Part shown: positions 1 to 6,418 of the stretch, in pieces
Layout: each line of letters begins with the position of its first letter
How positions within the stretch are numbered: position 1 is the first letter of the stretch
Origin: CAVPEW01 sp050247895
Lineage (GTDB): Bacteria; Actinomycetota; Acidimicrobiia; Acidimicrobiales; VFJN01
Direction of reading: 5' to 3'
Length of the DNA stretch: 19,219 nucleotides
Assembly (NCBI GenBank): GCA_050247895.1
Contig: JBFWTJ010000029.1
Span: 1 to 19,219 of the forward strand
Notes under the pieces: generated by a model
What the model saw: the letters and a program-made list of their open reading frames with translations, nothing else
Told to the model about the DNA's origin: nothing
Database searches by the model: none
Made by a program: the position numbers and the translations under genes

Positions 1-816
1 GAGCACCGCGGCCAGCCGCTGCCAGTCGGCCAGGTCCAGCTCCTCGGCGCGGGCCTCGGGACGGATCCCGGCCGCCACCAGCTGGTCCGGCGTCGCCCGG
101 CCGGCGAGGGCCCGGCGCAGCATCTTGCGCCGCTGCCCGAACCCCGCCTCGACCAGGGCGAAGACCGCGGCCCGGTCACCCACGGCGGGATCGGGCCGAC
201 GCTCCACGCGCAGCAGGACCGACTCGACGCGGGGCTGGGGCACGAAGACCGTCGGCGGCACCCGGGCCACCACCGTGGCCGTCGCCCACCAGGACCGCTT
301 GACCGACGGGATCCCGTAGGCGGGCGCGCCGGCGCCGGCCGCCAGCCGCTCCCCCACCTCCCGCTGGACCATGACCAGCATCCGGGCCACCTGGGGCGCC
401 CCGGCCAGCACGTCGAGGACGAGGCCCGACGCGACGTTGTAGGGCAGGTTGGCCACCAGCGACCACGGGCGATCGGGATCCGCCGGGCCGAGGACCATGG
501 CCCAGTCCAGGACCCGGGCGTCGGCCTCGACGATGCGGGCCCGAGCCCCCACGGTCTCGCGCAGGGCCGGCAGGATGTGCCGGTCGACCTCGACCGCGGT
601 CACCTCGGCGCCGGCGTCGAGCAGGGCCAGGGTCAGCGACCCCAGGCCGGGACCGATCTCCACCACCCGGTCGCCGGGACCCACCCCGGCCAGGCGCACG
701 ATGCGCCGCACGGTGTTGGGATCGGCCACGAAGTTCTGGCCCAGCGCGCGGCTCGGGCTCAGGCCGTGGCGGTCCAGCAGGGCCCGGACGTCGGCAGGGC
801 TGAGGGTCACCGGCAC
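1..816 (-). CDS. rsmA: 16S rRNA adenine dimethyltransferase RsmA/KsgA, 3' end cut by window edge
   Basis: This enzyme uses SAM to dimethylate two adjacent adenines in the 3'-terminal hairpin of 16S rRNA, a late step of 30S subunit assembly. The frame is open from 816 to the left edge: 272 codons, so only a few C-terminal residues can be missing compared with the usual 270-290. Visible motifs are LGQNF at residues 25-29, the SAM-binding motif I VVEIGPGLG at 51-59, the acidic VEVD at 75-78, the catalytic NLPYN at 123-127, and the C-terminal GFGQRRKMLRRAL typical of the family. The GTG at 816 is preferred; a second GTG at 810 is possible. The start lies 31 nt after the rlpA stop, with no TANNNT box and no good ribosome binding site, so co-transcription with rlpA is likely. 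The order metG-tatD-(wall enzyme)-rsmA is conserved in Actinobacteria. Confidence 0.93.
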   Translation of the reverse strand, partial: MPVTLSPADVRALLDRHGLSPSRALGQNFVADPNTVRRIVRLAGVGPGDRVVEIGPGLGSLTLALLDAGAEVTAVEVDRHILPALRETVGARARIVEADARVLDWAMVLGPADPDRPWSLVANLPYNVASGLVLDVLAGAPQVARMLVMVQREVGERLAAGAGAPAYGIPSVKRSWWATATVVARVPPTVFVPQPRVESVLLRVERRPDPAVGDRAAVFALVEAGFGQRRKMLRRALAGRATPDQLVAAGIRPEARAEELDLADWQRLAAVL

Positions 817-847
817 GATGTTCGCACCGGGCGACCACCCGGCGGCG

Positions 848-1618
848 CTACCAGCTGATGGTGACCTTGATGACGCCGGTGCCCAGCGGGGCCAGCTGGG
901 CGAAGACGTCGTCGTCCAGGTCGATGACGCGGCCCGGTGTGAACGGCCCCCGGTCGCTCACCACGCACACCGCCGAACCGCCACCGTCGCGGGTGACCGT
1001 CACCGTCGTGCCGAAGGGCAGGGTCTTGTGGGCGCACCCGCCGGGCGCGTACTTGGCCGGCTGGGCGTACCAGCTCGCCTGCCCCGACTCGCTGTTGGCC
1101 GGTGGGGCCTCGGCCGCAGGGGCCTCTGATGTCGGCGGTTCGGGGGCGGCCGTGGTCGTCGGGGCCACCGTCGTCGGGGCCGGACGGGGCGTGGCCGCGA
1201 CCGAGGCCACCGTGGGCTTGGGCCGCGGTGCGGCCGTGGTCGTCGGAGGGGCCGTGGGCGCGGGCCGGGGGGCGGCCGTTGTGGTCGTCGGGGGCGCCAC
1301 GGTGGTGGTCGGCGCCGAGGTGGTCGGCAGGGCCGCCGTCGTGGTGGTCGTCGAGGGCGCGGCGGTCGAGGTCAGCTCCTGCACCGCGGCCACCGTCGTG
1401 CCCTGACCCGGGTCGGGCAGGTTGTCGACGACCATGACCGGCAGGGCGACCACTGTGGAGGCGACGGCGAAGACGAGCCGGTGCCGGGGCACCAGCGGCG
1501 CTGCCGGTCCGGCCTCGACCGGCTCCCCGCCCGTCTCGACCACCGCGGCGGGCGCCTCGCCGGTGCCCGGTCGGGGCCCCGCCAGGTGGCGGGGGACGGC
1601 CTTCCTGCGCACGCGCAT
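848..1618 (-). CDS. RlpA-like double-psi beta-barrel cell-wall protein with Thr/Pro-rich stalk
   Basis: A protein of 256 residues. A basic, Pro-rich N-terminus (1-46) is followed by one hydrophobic segment (about 47-64), so it is probably a membrane-anchored or exported protein. A low-complexity Thr/Pro/Ala stalk (about 82-178) follows, then an RlpA-type double-psi beta-barrel (179-256). Recognisable pieces are GQASWY, AHKTLPFGT, SDRGPF with the conserved Asp at 222, and GRVIDL. RlpA proteins bind peptidoglycan and some are lytic transglycosylases; activity here is inferred only. C195 and C218 in the barrel could form a disulfide outside the cell. The ATG at 1618 was chosen because it starts the basic/hydrophobic N-terminus and has a -10 box 7 nt upstream; the frame stays open further upstream, but that part overlaps tatD. 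The gene occupies the position of rpfB in mycobacteria (metG-tatD-rpfB-rsmA). Confidence 0.88.
   Translation of the reverse strand: MRVRRKAVPRHLAGPRPGTGEAPAAVVETGGEPVEAGPAAPLVPRHRLVFAVASTVVALPVMVVDNLPDPGQGTTVAAVQELTSTAAPSTTTTTAALPTTSAPTTTVAPPTTTTAAPRPAPTAPPTTTAAPRPKPTVASVAATPRPAPTTVAPTTTAAPEPPTSEAPAAEAPPANSESGQASWYAQPAKYAPGGCAHKTLPFGTTVTVTRDGGGSAVCVVSDRGPFTPGRVIDLDDDVFAQLAPLGTGVIKVTISW
1085..1375 (-). repeat. Low-complexity Thr/Pro/Ala stalk coding repeat in the RlpA-like gene
   Basis: Residues about 82-178 of the RlpA-like protein are built from runs of Thr and short degenerate units of the type TTTAAPRPxPT. In DNA this appears as imperfect repeats of guc/ggc-rich triplets on the plus strand (GTCGTCGG, GCGGCCGTGG). 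It probably forms a flexible, possibly O-glycosylated spacer that carries the barrel domain through the wall; the glycosylation is inference. Such a tract is prone to length change between strains. Confidence 0.75.
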
Positions 1619-1625
1619 CTGGGGG

Positions 1626-1655
1626 ACGTTACGAGGTTTCGTAACGAGAACGCAA
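1626..1655 (-). promoter_or_regulatory. Candidate leaderless promoter of the rlpA-like gene
   Basis: On the minus strand, TAACGT (1631-1626) ends 7 nt before the ATG at 1618. TTGCGT (1655-1650) lies 18 nt upstream of it as a possible -35. The spacing places the transcription start at or next to the A of ATG. The 18-bp inverted repeat at 1628-1645 fills most of the spacer and overlaps the -10. Confidence 0.55.
1628..1645. promoter_or_regulatory. Perfect inverted repeat, candidate operator in the rlpA promoter
   Basis: The sequence is GTTACGA-N4-TCGTAAC, with two perfect 7-bp arms and a 4-bp centre. It is AT-richer than its surroundings. It lies between the proposed -35 (1655-1650) and -10 (1631-1626), overlapping the latter by four bases. 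That position suits a dimeric DNA-binding regulator. It lacks the GC-rich stem and T-tract of an intrinsic terminator, although it sits 11 nt after the tatD stop. Confidence 0.6.
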
Positions 1656-1656
1656 A

Positions 1657-2436
1657 CTACGCCGGGGTGGTTCCGAGGTCGTCCAGCCGGTAGGTGCGGG
1701 ACGCGTTCTCCCAGGTCAGCGCGGCGATCTCGTCGGTCGGACGGCCCATGGCCCGGGCCAGGGCCTCCCCCACGACGGTGACGAGCTCGGGTCGGTTCGG
1801 ACGGCCCCGGTGCGGCACCGGAGCCAGGTAGGGGCTGTCGGTCTCGACCAGGACCCGGTCCGGCGGGCACACGGCCGCGGCCGCCCGCACGTCGTCGGCC
1901 GACGGGAACGACACGATCCCGCTGAAGGACAGCGACGCGCCCAGGTCGAGGCACCGGCGGGCTTCGTCCGGCCCCCCGGTGAAGCAGTGGAACACCGTGC
2001 GCTCGGGCACCCCCTCGGCGGCCAGGACGTCGAAGGTCTCCGCCCAGGCCTCACGGGTGTGGATCACCAGGGCGAGGTCGTGGTCCCGGGCCAGGCCCAC
2101 CTGCGCCGCGAACACCGCCCGCTGCACGTCGCGGGGCGAGTGGTCGTAGTGGAAGTCCAGGCCGCACTCGCCCACCGCGACGACCTCGGGCTCGCCCAGG
2201 AGCTCGGCAAGCCCCTCCAGGCCCCCCTTGGCGTCGTGGGGGTGGACCCCGGCGGTGGCCCAGACCCGGCCCGGGTGGGACCGGGCGACGCGCACGTAGT
2301 CGGCTGACTGGGCCACGTCGCAGCCCACCGTGACCAGGCGCGCCACGCCCGCCACGCCCGCCGCCGCGACCTGGGTCGCGGCCGCGGCCGGGTCGCGCTC
2401 GAGGTGGCAGTGGTCGTCGGTCCACACGACCGGCAC
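1657..2436 (-). CDS. tatD: TatD-family metal-dependent hydrolase (DNase)
   Basis: A complete 259-residue TatD-family protein with an amidohydrolase TIM-barrel fold. Metal ligands are visible in order: HxH at H9/H11 (DDHCHL), E90 in VGECGLDF, H126 in VIHTREA, H150 in FHCFTG, and D200 in ETDSPYLAP. Characterised relatives are metal-dependent 3'-5' exonucleases or endonucleases linked to DNA repair and DNA clearance; the exact substrate here is unknown. The GTG start is separated from the metG stop by a single base, so translation is probably coupled to metG. The metG-tatD pair is a common bacterial arrangement. Confidence 0.93.
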   Translation of the reverse strand: MPVVWTDDHCHLERDPAAAATQVAAAGVAGVARLVTVGCDVAQSADYVRVARSHPGRVWATAGVHPHDAKGGLEGLAELLGEPEVVAVGECGLDFHYDHSPRDVQRAVFAAQVGLARDHDLALVIHTREAWAETFDVLAAEGVPERTVFHCFTGGPDEARRCLDLGASLSFSGIVSFPSADDVRAAAAVCPPDRVLVETDSPYLAPVPHRGRPNRPELVTVVGEALARAMGRPTDEIAALTWENASRTYRLDDLGTTPA

Positions 2437-2437
2437 C

Positions 2438-3955
2438 TCAGGCCTTGAGCCGGGGGAAGATCGGATCGCCCTTGGTCACCGTCCGCCCGGCCGGGTAGGC
2501 GCCCCAGCGACCCGCCTCGGGCAGGCGCTGCTGGTCGGGCGTGCCGTCGAGGCCGATGCGGCGCCACGCCTCGGCGGCCGCGGCCGGCACGGCCGGGCTG
2601 GCCAGGATGGCCACGGTGCGGATCGCCTCCAGCGCGTCGCCCAGCACCGCCTCGAGCTCGGGACCCGGTTCCATCTTCCACGGCTCGTTGGCCTCGAGCA
2701 GGGCGTTGGTCTCCCGGATGAGCCGCCACGTGTGATCGAGGGCCACCGAGGGGGCCACGTCGGCCCAGGCCCGCGTGGTGGCCTGGAGCACCTCGGCCGC
2801 CACCGCGGCCAGCGGGCTGTCGGGCCGGGGCGCGCTGCCCACGCCACCGCACTTGCGGTCGACCACCGTGGCCACCCGGGACAGCAGGTTGCCGAAGTTG
2901 TTGGCCAGGTCGGCGTTGTACCGCTCGACCATGCGCTCGTAGCTGAAGTCGCCGTCGGGCCCGAAGGGCACGTCGCGCAGGAAGTGGTGGCGGAAGCCGT
3001 CGACGCCGAAGTCGGCCACCAGGTCGGCCGGGGCGATCTGGTTGAGACGGGTCTTGCTCATCTTCTCGCCGCCCACCAGCAGGAACCCGTGGACCGAGAT
3101 CGACGACGGGGGCTCCAGGCCGGCGGCGAGCAGCATGGCCGGCCAGTACACGCAGTGGAACCGCAGGATGTCCTTGCCGATCAGGTGGTGCCCGGGCCAC
3201 CAGCGGGCGAACCGCTCGTCGTCGCTGCCGTAGCCGACCGCGGTGATGTAGTTGATCAGGGCGTCGTACCAGACGTAGGTGACGTGGCGGTCGTCCCAGG
3301 GGATGGGCACGCCCCAGCTGATCGAGGTCCGGCTGATCGAGAAGTCCTGCAGGCCCTGGCGGATGAAGCCCAGCGCCTCGTTGCGCTTGCCCTCGGGCCG
3401 TACGAAGCCGGGGTGGGCCTCGTACCAGTCGAGCAGGGCCTGCTCGAAGCGCGACAGGAGGAAGAAGTAGTTCTCCTCCTCCAGCACCTCGACCGGCCGG
3501 CCGTGGATCCGGCACAGCCAGCCCTCGCCGTCGGGGTCCAGCTCGTCGGTCGTGTAGTAGGCCTCGCAGGCCACGCAGTAGAGCCCGCTGTAGGTGCGCA
3601 GCTCGATGTGGCCGTTGTCGTAGACCTTCTGGAGCAGGGCCTGCACCGCGCGGTGGTGCCGGGGCTCGGTGGTGCGGATGAAGTCGTCGTTGCTGATCCC
3701 CAGCTCGGCCCAGGCGTCGCGGAAGCGCTCCACGGTGCGGTCGGCCCACTCCTGGGGGCTCACGCCGTGCGACTCGGCGGCCCGCTGGACCTTGAGGCCG
3801 TGCTCGTCGGTCCCGGTCAGGAACCACGTCTCGTCGCCCAGCAGGCGGTGCCAGCGGGCCAGCGCGTCGGCGATGACGGTGGTGTAGGCGTGCCCGATGT
3901 GCGGCGCGTCGTTCACGTAGTAGATGGGCGTCGTCACGTAGAAGCGGTCGGGCAC
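2438..3955 (-). CDS. metG: Methionyl-tRNA synthetase
   Basis: A class I aminoacyl-tRNA synthetase of 505 residues that charges tRNA-Met with methionine. The HIGH signature is exact (PHIGH, 18-22). The second signature reads KMSKT (298-302), a variant of KMSKS. A zinc knuckle in the connective peptide appears as C127-x2-C130 and C148-x2-H151, one site with His in place of Cys. The length fits the short bacterial form with no C-terminal EMAP-like tRNA-binding dimerisation domain. The GTG start at 3955 begins MPDRFYVTTPIYY as usual for the family and lies 7 nt downstream of TATCCT, so the mRNA is probably leaderless. The tatD start follows the stop after one base. The start codon sits inside the left arm of a 14-bp inverted repeat. 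Confidence 0.97.
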   Translation of the reverse strand: MPDRFYVTTPIYYVNDAPHIGHAYTTVIADALARWHRLLGDETWFLTGTDEHGLKVQRAAESHGVSPQEWADRTVERFRDAWAELGISNDDFIRTTEPRHHRAVQALLQKVYDNGHIELRTYSGLYCVACEAYYTTDELDPDGEGWLCRIHGRPVEVLEEENYFFLLSRFEQALLDWYEAHPGFVRPEGKRNEALGFIRQGLQDFSISRTSISWGVPIPWDDRHVTYVWYDALINYITAVGYGSDDERFARWWPGHHLIGKDILRFHCVYWPAMLLAAGLEPPSSISVHGFLLVGGEKMSKTRLNQIAPADLVADFGVDGFRHHFLRDVPFGPDGDFSYERMVERYNADLANNFGNLLSRVATVVDRKCGGVGSAPRPDSPLAAVAAEVLQATTRAWADVAPSVALDHTWRLIRETNALLEANEPWKMEPGPELEAVLGDALEAIRTVAILASPAVPAAAAEAWRRIGLDGTPDQQRLPEAGRWGAYPAGRTVTKGDPIFPRLKA

Positions 3956-3997
3956 GGGCCCGAGGATACGGGTCGGCGCCGAAGGGCCCGTGCCCGA
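3948..3997. repeat. Inverted repeat with 14-bp perfect arms spanning the metG start
   Basis: The plus-strand arm TCGGGCACGGGCCC (3948-3961) is matched perfectly by GGGCCCGTGCCCGA (3984-3997), separated by 22 nt. The right arm abuts the rmuC stop codon (3998-4000). The left arm contains the metG start codon (3953-3955). The spacer contains the metG -10 box. In RNA reading through from rmuC, the hairpin would sequester the metG start. A leaderless metG mRNA would carry only one arm. There is no T-tract, so an ordinary intrinsic terminator is not favoured. Confidence 0.6.
3963..3968 (-). promoter_or_regulatory. Candidate -10 box of the metG-tatD operon (leaderless)
   Basis: TATCCT, read on the minus strand, ends 7 nt before the GTG of metG. 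No convincing -35 lies 16-18 nt upstream. This is the -10 closest to the TATAAT consensus in the window. Confidence 0.55.
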
Positions 3998-5221
3998 TCA
4001 GGAAGGCAGGCGGCGCACGTCGCCGGCGGCCCGGCGCAGGACCTCGCCCTCCCCGTCGCCGTAGGGCTCGGCCCCGGTCGCCACCCCCCGGCGGGCCCGC
4101 AGGTCGTCGATGCGGTCGAGCTGGCGCTCGAGCTGGCGGCGACGGGGGCCGCCGAGCTCCTCCAGGCCCCGCTGCGCGGTGTCGAACCGCTTGACGACGG
4201 TGTCGAGGGCCTCGGAGAACTTGGTCCACTGCTGGCCGAACGCGCCCAGGCACTGGAGCAGCTCGTCGGAGGTGCGCTCCAGGCGGGCGTGCTCGACGGC
4301 CTGGCGGACCACGGCCAGCACGGCGAAGAGCGTGACCGGCGAGCACAGCACGACCTTCTGGCGCAAGGCGACGACGACCAGGTCGGGGTCGTGCTCGTGG
4401 ATGAAGGCGTAGACGGACTCGTTGGGGATGAAGAGCAGGACCTCGTCGAGCGTGTGGTCGGGCTGGACGTACCCGCGACCGGCCAGGTCCTTGATCCGGT
4501 TCCGCACGTCGCGCAGGAAGGCCTGGGCGCTCCGGTCGCGCTCCGCGTCGTCGCCGGCCTCGAGGTGCCGGAGGTAGTTGTCGATCGGGAACTTCACGTC
4601 CATGTGCAGCTCCCGGCCCCCGGGCAGGAAGAAGGTGACGTCGGGGATCGTGCCGCCCGGGATCGCCGTCTGCTTGCGGTAGGTGATCCCCTCGACCATC
4701 CCGGCCAGCCGCAGCACGTCGTCGGCCATCCGCTCGCCCCACTGGCCCCGGGCCTTGGGGCTGGCCAGCGCCTGGCGGAGGTGCTGGGTGGTCTCGGCCA
4801 GGCGGCGGCTGGCGTCGGTCGCCTCGTTCAGCCCCGACAGGAGCTGGCCGTGCTGCTCGGCCCGCTCCCGCCGCAGGCCCGCCACCAGGTCGCCCATGCG
4901 CTGGAGCTGGTCGCCCAGGGCGCCGACCCGCTCGTCGAACGCCTCGGACCGCAGCTCGAGCTGGCGGGAGCCCGACGCCAGGTGGTCGCCGAGCCGGTCG
5001 CCGGCCAGCCGAGCCGCCATGTCGGCCGCGGCGCGGATGGTGTGCTCCCGCTCGGCGGCCAGCCGGGCCGCCATGGCCGCCTCGTGCTCGGCCGCGACCC
5101 GGGCCAGCTGGGCCGCGGCCTCGGCGCCCGAGCGCCCGGCCGCAGCCCGGGCCGCGACGACGCCCACGACCACACCACAGGCCACGGCCAGCGCCAGGCC
5201 CAGGACCACCAGGAAGAACAT
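3998..5221 (-). CDS. rmuC: RmuC-family DNA recombination protein
   Basis: A protein of 407 residues. An N-terminal membrane segment (about 2-26) is followed by a long Ala/Glu/Arg-rich predicted coiled coil (about 28-150) and the RmuC domain. Family motifs visible are GQWGE (159-163), PDVTFFLPGG (193-202) and DVKFPIDNY (208-216). RmuC proteins limit recombination between inverted repeats in E. coli, and the domain is related to the restriction-endonuclease fold; the biochemical activity is not well defined. The ATG at 5221 was chosen because it opens the membrane anchor and has TAGCGT 7 nt upstream. Translation from 5317 would add 32 Arg/Pro-rich residues and overlap the amidase start. It is transcribed divergently from the amidase. 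Confidence 0.9.
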   Translation of the reverse strand: MFFLVVLGLALAVACGVVVGVVAARAAAGRSGAEAAAQLARVAAEHEAAMAARLAAEREHTIRAAADMAARLAGDRLGDHLASGSRQLELRSEAFDERVGALGDQLQRMGDLVAGLRRERAEQHGQLLSGLNEATDASRRLAETTQHLRQALASPKARGQWGERMADDVLRLAGMVEGITYRKQTAIPGGTIPDVTFFLPGGRELHMDVKFPIDNYLRHLEAGDDAERDRSAQAFLRDVRNRIKDLAGRGYVQPDHTLDEVLLFIPNESVYAFIHEHDPDLVVVALRQKVVLCSPVTLFAVLAVVRQAVEHARLERTSDELLQCLGAFGQQWTKFSEALDTVVKRFDTAQRGLEELGGPRRRQLERQLDRIDDLRARRGVATGAEPYGDGEGEVLRRAAGDVRRLPS

Positions 5222-5228
5222 GCCGCGG

Positions 5229-5234
5229 ACGCTA
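5229..5234 (-). promoter_or_regulatory. Candidate -10 box of rmuC (leaderless)
   Basis: TAGCGT on the minus strand ends 7 nt before the ATG of rmuC. No clear -35 is seen. It shares the 59-bp divergent gap with the amidase promoter. Confidence 0.45.
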
Positions 5235-5244
5235 CGCAGGGGGT

Positions 5245-5272
5245 GCGACAGGAAAGGGGGACCCCGTACCCT
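5245..5272 (+). promoter_or_regulatory. Candidate leaderless promoter of the amidase gene
   Basis: GCGACA (5245-5250, matching the GACA half of TTGACA) is followed after 16 nt by TACCCT (5267-5272), which ends 8 nt before the GTG at 5281. The spacer contains a short GGGGACCCC palindrome (5257-5265). Confidence 0.5.
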
Positions 5273-5280
5273 CGGCGGCC

Positions 5281-6402
5281 GTGTCCACCTGGATCCTGCG
5301 CGCCGACGGCCCCCCACCCCCCACCGCCACCGACCGGGTCGCGGTCAAGGACCTCGTCGACGTCGCCGGCCTGCCCACCACCTCGGGTTCGGCCGCGGTG
5401 GCCGCCACCGCCGTGCCCGCGGCGGCCGACGCCGCCTGCCTGGCCCCGGTCCGTGCCTCGGGGGCCTGGCTGGCCGGCAAGGCCAACCTCCACGAGCTCG
5501 CCTTCGGCGGCACCGGGATCAACCCCTGGTTCGGCACGCCGACCAACCCGCTGGATCCCACCCGGGTGCCCGGCGGCTCGTCGAGCGGATGCGCGGTGGC
5601 GGTCGCGGTGGGCGAGGCCGACTGGGCCGTGGGCACCGACAGCGCCGGGTCGATCCGCACCCCCTCGGCCTGCTGCGGGACCGTCGGCCTCAAGACCACC
5701 TGGGGCCGAATCCCCCTCGACGGGATCCGCCCGCTGGCACCCACGCTCGACACCGTCGGCCCGATGGGCCGCGACGTAGCCGCCACCGCCCGGGGGCTGC
5801 GGGCCCTGCGGCCCGACCTCGACCTGGCCGTCGAGGCGGCCCCCGTGGTCGGGCGGGTCCGGCTCGAGGGCACCGACCCGGTGGTCGACGCGGCGATCGA
5901 CGCCCTGCTCGCCGCGGCCGGGCTCGCCGTCGTCGAGGTCGCGCTCCCGGGGTGGTCCCACGCCGACCAGGCCGCCCGCACCGTCCTGTTCGGCGAGGCC
6001 TGGCAGGTCAACCGGGCCCTCGTGGCCGCCGACCCGGCCCACGTCGGTGCCGACCTGCACGAGCGCTTCGAGGTCGGCGCCGCCATCCACCCCGACGACC
6101 TCGACGACGCCCGGCACCGGCGCCCGTGGTGGCGGGGGGAGCTGGCCCAGGCGTTCCGCCGGGCACCCGTCCTGGTCCTGCCCACGCTGCGCACCCTGGC
6201 CCCGACGCTGGACGACCCCGCGCCCGACACCCGCTACGCCAACGCCCCGGTCAACCTGGCCGGGCACCCCTCGCTGGCCCTGCCCGCACCCACCGGCGGC
6301 CACCTCCCGGCCAGCTGCCAGCTCGTCGGCCCCGACGACGGCGAGCCCCTCCTGCTGGCCACCGGCGCCGTGCTGGAGGCCGCGGCCGCGACCCTGGGCT
6401 GA
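5281..6402 (+). CDS. Short amidase-signature (AS) family hydrolase
   Basis: A serine hydrolase of the amidase-signature family, with the Ser-cisSer-Lys triad intact: K23 (VAVKDLVDVAG), S100 in GGSSSG and S124 in GTDSAGSIR. The distances (77 and 24 residues) match characterised members such as FAAH closely. At 373 residues it is shorter than the usual 430-500. The catalytic Lys lies only 23 residues from the start, so the N-terminal helices found in most relatives are missing. The substrate cannot be read from the sequence. It does not look like GatA, since it has no gatB/gatC neighbour. It is the only gene on the plus strand, divergent from rmuC and convergent with the rhomboid gene, 16 nt between stops. 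The GTG start has a -10 box 8 nt upstream. Confidence 0.88.
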   Translation: MSTWILRADGPPPPTATDRVAVKDLVDVAGLPTTSGSAAVAATAVPAAADAACLAPVRASGAWLAGKANLHELAFGGTGINPWFGTPTNPLDPTRVPGGSSSGCAVAVAVGEADWAVGTDSAGSIRTPSACCGTVGLKTTWGRIPLDGIRPLAPTLDTVGPMGRDVAATARGLRALRPDLDLAVEAAPVVGRVRLEGTDPVVDAAIDALLAAAGLAVVEVALPGWSHADQAARTVLFGEAWQVNRALVAADPAHVGADLHERFEVGAAIHPDDLDDARHRRPWWRGELAQAFRRAPVLVLPTLRTLAPTLDDPAPDTRYANAPVNLAGHPSLALPAPTGGHLPASCQLVGPDDGEPLLLATGAVLEAAAATLG

Positions 6403-6418
6403 ACCGCGGCCGTCCCGC

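Noticed and set aside
5222..5317. N-terminal extension of RmuC to 5317
   Set aside because: It would add 32 Arg/Pro-rich residues before the membrane anchor and run through the proposed divergent promoters and the amidase start.
2330..5779. A plus-strand open frame of 1149 codons opposite tatD, metG and rmuC
   Set aside because: Its translation is Gly/Val/Gln/His-rich low-complexity sequence with no family motif, and it lies antisense to three clearly recognised genes. Long antisense frames are expected at this GC content.
6378..6411. Possible bidirectional terminator hairpin (GGCCGCGG / CCGCGGCC, 18-nt loop) at the amidase/rhomboid convergence
   Set aside because: Both arms are near-palindromic GC sequence common in this genome, the left arm is inside coding sequence, and there is no T-tract on either side.
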